Shown here one piece after another: positions 23,092-33,545 of a stretch of DNA of 64,000 bases. The DNA lies in NCBI RefSeq assembly GCF_040712315.1, contig NC_134023.1:14827442-14891441 (forward strand). Direction: 5' to 3'. Within the stretch, counting starts at the first letter, position 1; each line of letters begins with the position of its first letter. The stretch is from Castanea sativa (lineage: Eukaryota; Streptophyta; Magnoliopsida; Fagales; Fagaceae). Both the position numbers and the translations under genes were made by a program. The notes beneath the pieces are model-generated. The model searched no databases, was not told the origin of the DNA, and saw nothing but the letters and a program-made list of their open reading frames with translations.

Positions 23092-23173
<82 letters not shown>

Positions 23174-24875
23174 CATTCATGTTTATGTCATTTATATTAT
23201 ATAGGTTAGGATATATCTCTTCTTAAACCAAAAAAATTGTGTTAGGATATACGCTTATAGTGACGTTTTCTATTATTTAAATCTTTATACCACTTTTAAT
23301 ATGTATGCAATATATTTCATGTATTCTCATTCATTAATTTTTTGATCCCGTTAAAGTTGTTTACTTGTTCCATAGAATATTGCTATGAACACAAATGCTT
23401 ATCAAAGTTTTTTGTCATAACGTGTTTAGCTAAAAGACTTAGGATTGATACAACATTAATTTTTTTTTTTATACTACTCAACATGTCATTTACAAAGTTG
23501 GTGGAACCGGTTCTAACTTTTCTGACACAAAGTTGTAACCTACAAAAATAGATGTAACTTCAAACACTCTTCTCAAATATCTGTGCACATATATTATCTA
23601 GTCCGTGCAGTTACTAAACATTTACTTTCCGTTTGAACAATTAATTGGCATCATTTAAGCATTTATATCTGTTTCTAATTAGATTCTGTAAAATAAATTC
23701 ATATATAGAAGTATTCGCTATAAATTCATTTAGAATTTCTACTTATCTTCAAATTCAAGCACTTCCAACTATGTGTAATATTAATATACCGTTGGTATAA
23801 AGCTTCCACAAGAAAGACGGAGCTTAAATTCGAAAATAACGTCCACAAAGTGCATTCCAATAAAAACAATATAATATGAACTGTCACATGACTTTACTTT
23901 TGTTGCTACAGTATATTTCCTTATTTCGCTCAACGGATCAAGTTATCTTCAACTCAAAACTTTGGTCTTTGATTAATATTATCATCGATCAACACCTAAA
24001 AATCCTCAAACACTATTAAATAAACAAGTTGATTGGTATATAAATAAATAAACAAATATTTACATGATTAATGATTTACATTTAAATCGCACGAGGCTGA
24101 ATGGGGAAATGAAGTTATTTTATTTGATATCTAGCTCGCCGACATAATATGAACTGTCACATGACTTTACTTTTGTTGCTACAGTATATTTCCTTATTTC
24201 GCTCAAGTCATCTTCAACTCAAAACTTTGGTCTTTGATTAATATTATCATCGATCAACACCTAAAAATCCTCAAACACTATTAAATAAACAAGTTGATTG
24301 GTATATAAATAAATAAATAAACAAGTTCATTTTAATTAAAAAGAATTAAGCAAGTCGATGATATCATAATTCAAAAGGAAAAGGCAAGTTGATGCAATTT
24401 CAAGAGCCAGTAGTTCCTAAAAGTATGCAGTTTGGGATCAATTTATTTAGCTTTAAAACTTTTTATTGATTTTTTTTTTTTGGTTAAAAGTGAAAGTATA
24501 TTTGTAATTTTAAAAAATAGAAAAAAAAAATATTTTAAAAAATTATACGTAAAAGATAAAAGCTGAGCTTATCTAGCCAAACTATTGTAGTTTTGAAAGA
24601 CAAAACCCACACATCCTGTAACTAATGACTTTTATATTTGGATCACATCCTTCGTTTGCATGCATGTTGTGTGGTGAAATTTAATTTTTAATTTGATAAT
24701 TTGTAATTTGGTTGCTACAGTATTCCTTAATTTCACTGAAGTCTTTGTCAACTTCAACTTGGCAATTGATTATTATCATCAACATCGATACACGAAATCG
24801 CCCGATGACCTATTAAATAAGGAAGCTGTTGAATTTCAAGAACTACTAGTTCCTTTCCATAGGCAGGGTATCTAA
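22626..24875. repeat. 2.3-kb direct duplication, copy 1
   Basis: Aligns over nearly its whole length with 26,074-28,522. It carries a long (AG)n tract (23,092-23,172) and lacks the MITE found in copy 2. No gene inside. Contains an internal repeat: the block from ATATGAACTGTCACATGACTT to AAATAAACAAGTTGATTGG occurs at 23,874 and again at 24,146. Confidence 0.85.
23092..23172. repeat. (AG)n microsatellite, about 40 units
   Basis: The corresponding place in copy 2 (26,520-26,534) has only GTGTGTGTGAGAGAGG. Confidence 0.95.
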
Positions 24876-24929
24876 TTAACTTGGGTAATTGAATTAATTA
24901 ACTAAGATCAATCTATTTTAACCTAACAT

Positions 24930-25116
24930 TGATGAAATTTTCACACCCGTACCTTGTATTGAATTCATGCAGATTCTACTTGCCCTAGTTTGTCATGTTA
25001 AATTCAAGTTGTATTAAATGGATGTTAAGAGTGTCTTCCTGAATGGGTTTCTCAAGGAGGAAGTCTATGCATCACAACTCAAGGGATTTGTTGATCCACA
25101 TTATCCCAATCATGTG
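24930..25116 (+). pseudogene. Copia reverse-transcriptase fragment
   Basis: Reads DEIFTPV, then LLALVCHVKFKLY, a stop, [17 protein letters not shown] and [11 protein letters not shown]: the MDVKSAFLNG region of Copia RT. The rest of the element is missing. It abuts plastid-derived DNA within about 10 bp. Confidence 0.85.
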
Positions 25117-25118
25117 CT

Positions 25119-26035
25119 TTATCTATCCCTGGAGAGATAGTTCACTAATAGACCAAGGGATAAGTAATTCGACTCATTCACATCTAGATCATGAATGTTT
25201 GGAATCCATATTATGCAAGGAGATATTGCTTTTGCTAATTCGAATTGAAGGGTGATATAAAATCGTTTTATTTCCGGCATCATATCCATAGTTAGTGCAT
25301 TTGTCATAGTTAGAAGTTCCAGCTTTGTATCAAGGTCACGATCAATATCGTCACTATCATCAATAAGAAAACCCTTATGCTTGTTATCTAGGAACATGTT
25401 CAGAAATACTATAATGAAAGGAATATAGGAGTTTTCCGCTAGGTATTTGACCAAATAGGATTGTCTAGTTCCTATAGAACCTATCACTAAAATACCCCTC
25501 GAGGGGGATAGGGCTAAGTGGAGCGAAAAAGGTTTTCCATGAGATGGCAAATGAAAACAATTAGCCTCACACGAGGTTTGTGAATAAGTGATTGTTTGAT
25601 AATGAGCAAGAAATATCCGTCTTTTTGCTAAACATGATGTGTTGAACTCATAATTCATTAGATACTTTTTATGAATGTTAACTAAATATCGTAAGTAAAT
25701 TGCTCCCGGTTGTTCAATCATTTGATAACTAGAGTCATTCTTTGATAAATAATCACTATAAGTCAGATTCAATAGAATTTGATCAATCCTTTTTTCTGTC
25801 ATTAAGGTAGAGAACTGAACCAAGAATTCTCTTTCTTTATCATCAATTGAATCACTATTCAAGACCTAGGGTTCTATTTGATCATCAATCCAATCACCGT
25901 TTACGTTTTTTCTTTTTCTTATTAATGAATAGATCTCTTTACTTGTATGACTTAGATGTCTCGTATTTCTCAAAAAAGTGATTCGATTGATGGGATTTGG
26001 TATGATACTCATGAGATTGATAAGATTAATATTCA
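25119..26035 (-). pseudogene. ycf2: Nuclear copy of plastid ycf2 (AAA region)
   Basis: The minus frame at 25,862-25,119 encodes 247 residues with strong Ycf2 landmarks: [93 protein letters not shown]. Homology continues upstream to about 26,035 ([36 protein letters not shown]) behind an in-frame TAG near 25,870. The P-loop reads [10 protein letters not shown] where plastid copies have GTGRSYL. It is a fragment cut at both ends, without a nuclear start, and so a plastid-to-nucleus transfer rather than a gene. Confidence 0.93.
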
Positions 26036-26073
26036 AATATTTTTTTTTAGAACATATTGATTGCAGCGTTTTT

Positions 26074-28522
26074 GAATAATTATTTGTTTAGGAAAAAAAA
26101 TTGTCATAATGTTTAATGATAGTAAATGTTGTTAGAAAGACCGTTTATAATATAGACATTTATAACTTCATTGTTTTATGTCAATAGTTTAAAATTATAG
26201 ACAAATGTATTAATACCAAATTAGCTTTTGCAAAGGATGCTAACTCGCTTGAGGGAAGTTTGAATTTCTTATAACGAGGTTGATGATGTATAGAGCATAG
26301 TAAGTACTTTCGACCTAAAGAAATTTCCAAGTCTACAATATTAATTAGATGTTAAATTTCTGCTTTGTGGTGTGTTGTTGAGTTGCTACAAGCGGGTAGC
26401 TTACGTGGTGATATAAGGTGGATTCCATTGGATATTGGGAGTGTTTAATGCGTTGTGTGTATTGTGCATATTTGGATTTCTGTGTTTCACTAGATTATGT
26501 GAGTCTTCACATTTCCATCGTGTGTGTGAGAGAGGCATTCATGTTTATATCATATATATTATGGGTCCGTTTGGATAGAACTTATTGCTGAAAACTGAAA
26601 ACTGAAAACACTGTAGCAAAATAATTTTTAAATGTGTAAATAGTGTTGCGGGACCCATTTTTAATAAAAAATTGCTAAAAAAGTACATACACAGTGCGTG
26701 CACAGTGCCGCGCAGTACGCGCACAGTGCCACACAGTGCGCGCACTGCGCACATGTCCCCTTTGCAGCAGAATAAAAAAAAAAAAAAAAAACCAAAACGT
26801 AAAACGCAAAACGTGGAAACGCAACAACTGTATCCAAACCCCCTCTATATAGGTTAGGATATATCTCTTCTTAAACCAAAAAAAATGTGTTAGGATATAT
26901 GCTTATAGTGACGTTGTCTATTATTTAAATCTTTATACCACTTTTAATATGTATGCAATATATTTCTTGTATTCTCATTCATTAATTTTTTGATCCCGTT
27001 AAACTTGTTTACTTTTTCCATAGAATATTGCTATGAACACAAATGCTTATCAAAGTTTTTTGTCATTACGTGTTTAGCTAAAAGACCTAGGATTGATACA
27101 ACATAATTTTTTTTTATACTACTCAACATGTCATTTACAAAGTTGGTGGAACCAGTTCTAACTTTTCTGACACAAAGTTGTAAACTACAAAAATAGATGT
27201 AACTTCAAACACTCTTCTCAAATATCTGTGCACATATATTATCTAGTCCGTGTATTTACTAAACATTTACCTTCCGTTTGAACAATTGGAATCATTTAAA
27301 CATTTATATCTGTTTCTAATTAGATTTTGTAAATTAATTCATATATAGAAGTATTCGCTATAAATTCATTTAGAATTTCTACTTATCTTCAAATTCAAGC
27401 ACTTCCAACTATGTGTAATATTAATATACCGTTGGTATAAAGCTTCCACAAGAAAGACGGAGCTTAAATTCGAAAATAACGTCCACAAAGTGCATTCCAA
27501 TAAAAACAATATAATATGAACTGTCACATGGCATTACTTTTGTCGCTACAGTATATTTCCTTATTTCGCTCAAGTCATCTTCAACTCAAAACTTTGGTCT
27601 TTGATTAATATTATCATCGATCAACACCTAAAAATCCTCAAACACTATTAAATAAACAAGTTGATTGGTATATAAATAAATAAACAAATATTTACATGAT
27701 TAATGATTTACATTTAAATCGCACGAGGCTGAATGGGGAAATGAAGTTATTTTATTTGATATCTAGCTCGCCGACATAATATGAACTGTCACATGACTTT
27801 ACTTTTGTTGCTACAGTATATTTCCTTATTTCGCTCAAGTCATCTTCAACTCAAAACTTTGGTCTTTGATTAATATTATCATCGATCAACACCTAAAAAT
27901 CCTCAAACACTATTAAATAAACAAATTGATTGGTATATAAATAAATAAATAAATAAACAAACAAGTTCATTTTAATTAAAAAGAATTAAGCAAGTTGATG
28001 ATATCATAATTCAAAAGGAAAAGGCAAGTTGATGCAATTTCAATAGCCAATAGTTCTTAACAGTAGGCAGTTTGGGATCGATTTATTTAGCTTTAAAATT
28101 TTTTATTGAATTTTTTTTTCTTGAAAGTGATGAAGTATATTTATAATTTGAAAAAATAGAATTTAAAAAAAAAAAGAAGTTGTACATAAAAGATAAAAGC
28201 TGAGCTTAATAGCTCTAGCCAAACATTTGTAGTTTTGAAAGACACAGCCCACACGTTCTGTAACTAATGACTTTTATTTTTGGATGGCATCCTTCGTTTG
28301 CATGCGTGTCAGTGTGTTGAAATTTAATTTTTTATTTGATAATTTGTGATTTGGTTGCCACAGTATTCCTTAATTTCACCCAAGTTTTCGTCAACTTCAA
28401 CTTGGCAATTGATTATTATCATCAACATCGCTACATAAAATCTCCCGACGACCTATTAAATAAGGAAGCTGCTGTAATTTCAAGAACTATTAGTTCTTCT
28501 CCATAGGCAGCAAGGGTATCTC
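26074..28522. repeat. 2.3-kb direct duplication, copy 2
   Basis: Same order as copy 1, including the internal duplicated block (27,514 and 27,779). Differences: a MITE at 26,563-26,843, a shrunken AG tract, and scattered small indels. Confidence 0.85.
26563..26843. mobile_element. hAT-type MITE inserted in duplication copy 2
   Basis: Starts GGGTCCGTTTGGATAGAAC and ends GTATCCAAACCCCC. It interrupts a sequence that is continuous in copy 1 (ATTATATAGGTTAGG). Interior is rich in GCGCACAGTGC words. A related copy is at 55,010-55,228. Confidence 0.8.
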
Positions 28523-29347
28523 ATCATTACATAAAGTGACGGCTACCTCACTTTGAACTTACAGGCAGCAGTTTTTGAACTTTGAAGACAGAACTGTTAA
28601 GTCATGTAAGTAATTACTTCTTTTTGGATCAAATTCTTCGTTTGCATGCATGGCTGTTTAGAGGGGTTTGTTCTTTTGTTTTAAGTATTGTGCAATTTTA
28701 CTATTGATTTGTACACCTGGGATCACACGATCGTTGTGAGGTTTTTTTTAAGACATATGTAATGCTTATAATATCTTCTTATGAAAATAAAGTTTGTTTT
28801 ATTAGGAGAGAATGAAGCAAAGAATTATAGTCCACTATATTTATGATTGCTATTAAAGGCGTTGAGACTGCTAATAATTTTGGATCTTATTTTTTATCAA
28901 TAATTTTAGAAAACCCCAATCAAACTGCTGGAGTGGAGTGGTGAGGTCTTCTGAAAAAACAGAATATGATACTTATCTTTATTATAAGTTTCTAATTAAG
29001 TTGTTTATGCAGGGTATGGGCTCCCAAGTATAAAGCAAGTAAATTTTAGGTATATAGCCCTCCATATATTGAAGGAGTTCTTACAATAATGTTGTAGATC
29101 ACCTTACACCTCCTAAATTCATCAAGAGTACTCTTGTAGCACAATTTACATCTCTTAGAGTACATTCAGTACACTGTAATAGACCATATAATGTAATACA
29201 TATTCCATAGGAGTAATCATTCAATTGTTTGGTTGTATTTTTATTACGAGTAATGGCTACTCATTAGGAATACTTATTCTTTAAAATGAAAAATAATTAT
29301 TCCTTATCAAATAGGTCGTAATTGCTATTCCTTAACCTAGTAATAAT
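28523..29347. other. Intergenic stretch
   Basis: No coding or element structure that I recognise. Confidence 0.5.
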
Positions 29348-30161
29348 TGTAAAATCTATATTTTTAGGTTGGCAACCATGAACAAATTGTAACTTTTAGA
29401 ACTTAGTTTGTCTAATTGTTTCGTTTAGAAATATTCAATTAAACAAAACAAATGAAGTTCAACACAGTTGAAGACTCAAGAAATCAGAAAAGCAAAGTGC
29501 AGATAAGACTCACTTATCTTGACTGATTGAGATTTGTGCAGTTTTCAGATTGTGCTTTTCTCTCTCAGTCATTTAATTTAGGGTTTTGATGGAACTTAAG
29601 GATATATAAATAAAAACCCTAGAGCACGTTTTTACACATTCAAGAGGGTAGTATTTTGTACAAAAATCTGGAGATTTTTCATACCCTTTTGAAGCTACAG
29701 CTAGAGACCTTGTGCAAACAATAGATCCAGTTATAAAGTAAAGTTGCTACATCAAGTCAACCATAGTTGCTGATCTAAATTTTTGAGTGGAGATCTCAGA
29801 GTCATAAATTAGGGTGTTTGTGTGCAACAATTTCACAGTAGAAGAGTCCGTGGATTTGAAGCTACGTGTGGTCATGTGAGTAAGTACTACATGAGGTAGC
29901 AGTAGATTTAAGGTTAAGTATATTAAATTCTATTCTATTAGTGAAATGTTGCATTGAGGATTGTTTAGATTAAATCTTCCCTAGGTGTTTTACATTGAAA
30001 CCATAATTTCAAAAGTTTTCCTGGATCATCATTCTTGGAGTTCATGCGATCTGTGTTTGTTTGATGTTTATTTGATTAAGATCTATTGTATAAATAATCT
30101 AATTAATTATTTAGTTAATATTTGATAAAATCAAACTCAACTGGGGTCTAAAACCCTAACA
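29348..30161 (+). mobile_element. Solo LTR, family B, perfect 5-bp target duplication
   Basis: 814 bp from TGTAAAATC to CCCTAACA, flanked by ATAAT (29343-29347 and 30162-30166). The terminal GGGGTCTAAAACCCTAACA matches, in reverse, the start of the copy at 44,629. A TATATAAATA box lies at about 29,601. Confidence 0.8.
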
Positions 30162-30213
30162 ATAATCATAAAAAGAAAAAACCCCAAAATGCCAAAAGCC
30201 ACTATGCTCTTCC

Positions 30214-30218
<5 letters not shown>

Positions 30219-30248
<30 letters not shown>
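30219..30248. repeat. (TC)n microsatellite
   Basis: About 15 TC units. Confidence 0.9.
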
Positions 30249-30251
<3 letters not shown>

Positions 30252-30609
30252 TGAGTTTTTTTTTTTTGTTCGTAGCTTTGTTGATTCTATATTGCTTTTT
30301 TTTTACTTGGCTTCGTCAGTTCTTCATGAAGGTTCCTTTTAGTTTTCTGTTGTTCTACCTATCGGCACAAATGGATGATTTTCTTTTTCCCTTTTCCTGT
30401 TGTTCTAGGAGCATGAACTAATACCATGGGTGGCTCCACATTGAAGCCAAGGTAGTCACAAGAATACCTTGACCTACCAAAAAAAAATTATTATATATAT
30501 TAAATTTTAAAGTACTATGATTTTTTTACCCTAAAAAAAAATTTATAACCATCTTAAATTTTTAGGCCTAACATAATTAAATTTTGGACAAAATTTGACA
30601 ACAAACTTG

Positions 30610-30985
30610 ATTGTAAATTAAGGCTATAACTCCACTTAATATTAATTTTTTGAATGTGAATATTGATAAATTTACTATTTGATTATATGTTCTTATTATA
30701 CCTTGCATGCTTGCAAAATTTCAATAAGATTAAAGATCAATAGCTATATTATCAATCAAATGTTTAAATTTTGGGTTTTTTTAGTCTAAAATTATGCATA
30801 AAAGATAAGTTTATAGATCGAATAGTAAATAACATCTGATTGAAATGAAATTTGACACGTGTTTCAAAAATTTAAAGAACATGCAATTCAACAGTTAAAT
30901 CTTCAAAATATGTAGCTGTGTTAATTTGTTTAATGAGAGTTGTAGCCTAAGGCTACAATTAAGTTTGTAGCCAATTTTTTTTTAT
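30610..30985 (-). mobile_element. GTTGTAGCCT family, copy 2 (inverted)
   Basis: Contains GATCAATAGCTATATTATCAAT, ATGCATAAAAGATAAGTTTATAG and GTTGTAGCCTAAGGCTACAA, the last a terminal palindrome. Confidence 0.65.
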
Positions 30986-30989
30986 TTTA

Positions 30990-33063
30990 AATTTTAGCCC
31001 CTTAACAATATATTAGGCCCTTACAAGCAAAAAAGGAAAAGTTTGAGAAAAATTTTATTGAACTAAAATTTTGAAAGACATGTAACTTGCAAAATTGATA
31101 ATAAGACTATTATGCAACAGTTTTAAAATAAGATAATTTATTGAAAGAAATTGCTAGATTTTCTGTATTTGCGTGTATTTGATTTTGTATAATTTAAGTT
31201 TCATAATAACCACATAATAACGTGGTGGAATGGCATTATATTTTAGTCAATTTCATAAAATACCCTTTTAAAGAGATTATATATTTGTCATTCCATTATA
31301 TAAAATATTTTACAACTTTTAAATTGCAATTTATATAAATGATCTATTTAATTTTTTGATAAAGTGATGAAATTTAAATTATATAGTCATTTTTTAATAG
31401 ATTAAATTATATAGCATAAGATTTTAAAAACTTCGGTATAATTATCCTACGAAATTTATGGTAAAGTTATTTATCTTAAGCTACACATTTTTTTTTCTAA
31501 ACAATGTTATTAACCATAGAATTTTTGAAGGTAAGTCCGTCTATAATATTTTCTTTTGAAACACACGCCCCATTTCAACAATGTTATAAAAAAACGTAAA
31601 AGAAAGACTGAACAAAGCATGTACTCGGATGCAATCATTCATTGGGACATAGATTACAAGAAGAGGAAAGATGTTTAAAAAGGACAAGGGATCTTTGTTA
31701 ATGACCTTAAACCATTCCAATCCACTCTGTTTACCACCTAAGGCAATAAAAAGTAAAAAATGATTTGATTAAATTACAGAGAATAACAAACGAAGTCAAG
31801 ATAATTTTACAGAAATTCTACTTGGTTACACATTATTTGGTCAAACTATCATACATTTAAATTCGCCTATTAGAGTGTATATATAGTAGGCAAAATTCTA
31901 TACTAACCCTAGATTATTATACTTGCACGTAAGTGATATATATTACCACCACCATGATTAGCAGTATTTTTTTAAAATTTGTTTTTAAAAAAAGGCATTT
32001 AAGTAGGTCGTCTTACCATGAACATTTTTATTTTATTTTATTGATAATCCGTAGTACCATGAACCTAAACTAGGATATATAATAGACTTGAATATTGGCT
32101 AGAATTAGACTGGATATATCATATCTCAACAGTTTTAGATGTCAACATATCAATTTGTATGTCTTAGAGTCTTCACCTTGACTTGATTGAGTGCGGGTCA
32201 AGTTTGGTATAGGTGAAAATTTTATAGAACTAAAACGGGTTGCTATTCATATGATCATTGCTCACTCTTTAATGGGTTAAGTTAACCTGGAATGTGATCC
32301 TTAGATTGATTGTAAATTGAATTGAATTAGTTGAGTATGTGTTTTATGGGTATATGTTGAGTTCCACATTAAGCATATGTTAGGTCAATTTCAATTTTAT
32401 TAACAACTACAAATAGTTTCAAGTGTAACTTGATTATTCTTTTTAGAGTATAAGTACATATGTGACTAGTACTTTATTTACAGATCATGCAAATTGTATC
32501 ATAGCCAACCTAGCTAGTAACCACTTCTTGGCTTGGAGACATTGCTCTTTAATGTGAGCAAATATTTGGCTCATTTGGGTTTTATAAACAAATATAAGGA
32601 CTTTAATTGTGATTAGACTAATTATTTAAAAGTATAGTGTAAATATAATTAGCATTTTTCCTTGAGTTGTTATACAAAATGACTCGTTTTTTTTTTCACA
32701 TATAAAATAATAAATAAATTTACATACTATCTAACATCTTTTTTTCAAATACCTTTCCATTCAAATGGAGAGAAGCTTTGTTCTTGCTAGAGCTTCTGTT
32801 AAAAATTGAACTTTTTGTTGTGGTCTTTATTGGATTTACACCGAAAAACCATAGAGAGAAAAAAGAACTCTTTCTTTGAGTTCATAGTGTTTCTGAAGCG
32901 ACTTTCTTTTTCATCGTTCTTACAATCTGTTAGGTTTTCAATTAAAACTGCTATCTTTCTTCATCATCCTAAATGTAAAATTTTGTCCTATCAAGTTTCA
33001 ACCTTAAAAATCATATCAGTCTGTATAATTTGAATATTCGCTTTCTCCAGAAAATATCTTTAT
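30990..33063. other. AT-rich upstream region of the plus-strand gene
   Basis: No gene or repeat that I can name. The open frame around 32,806-33,033 has no ATG start and no recognisable domain. Confidence 0.5.
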
Positions 33064-33235
33064 TCACCAGAATGTGTAAGTAGCGAAGGATTTAACGTTA
33101 GTTTAGTAGTATGCAAGTTGCTTTGAAAAGTCAATCAAGTGACTATCATTAAGATAGTCGATTTTCCATTTTTTAATACTATTATGTGTGTATATATTAC
33201 CTAACATCAAGTGCATATATAGTAACAGAATAAAC
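33064..33235 (+). promoter_or_regulatory. 5' leader of the plus-strand gene, possible leader intron
   Basis: A candidate donor GTAAGTAG at 33076 and acceptor AACAG at 33226-33228 would make a 153-bp intron just before the ATG. This mirrors the clear leader intron of A1. The stretch shares the words CCATTTTTTAATA and AACGTT with the A1 leader. No firm TATA box or transcription start could be fixed. Confidence 0.4.
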
Positions 33236-33545
33236 ATGGCAAGTTCTTCCACGAGTGCATCTGTTCTTAAAGTTCTCGACGGAGACAATTATTTGGATTG
33301 GAGTCATCAAATGAAAAACAAGTTGATGGCCGATGATCTTTGGGAAACTTGTGAAACAGCGGGAAAGTCGCCTAAAGCGGAGGGTGATAAGCCTGCTAAT
33401 AAGACGAAGAATGACATGGCTTTAAAAATGATCAAGAACTCATGCGGGCCTCGCTTACGTTCCGCCATTAACTTGATTACTTCGGCCGAAATTGCTTGGG
33501 ATACTTTGGCATCAATATGCAAGCTCCCCAAAAGTGGTTACACAG
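33236..33545 (+). CDS. Exon 1: gag-like domain A
   Basis: Encodes aa 1-103 plus one base. It starts [19 protein letters not shown] and ends in a CAG|GTATCTCTC donor that is shared by the minus-strand A exons. Visible landmarks are LDGDNYLDW near the start, DLWE in the middle, and the [10 protein letters not shown] helix near the end. These are typical of the Copia gag N-terminal half. It ends in phase 1 and joins exon 2 as ACA-GTA-CCT. A CAG acceptor sits seven bases before the ATG (33226-33228), matching the leader-intron acceptor seen at A1 on the other strand. Confidence 0.88.

Noticed and set aside
22970..23209. Frame with an (Arg-Glu)n tract
   Set aside because: Pure translation of the (AG)n microsatellite.
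25119..25862. ycf2 frame as a functional nuclear gene
   Set aside because: A fragment with both ends cut, an in-frame stop just upstream, altered P-loop residues, and no promoter or transit peptide.
22626..28522. The 2.3-kb direct repeats as LTRs of a retrotransposon
   Set aside because: No TG/CA ends, primer site or polypurine tract; the interior is only a Copia scrap plus plastid DNA.
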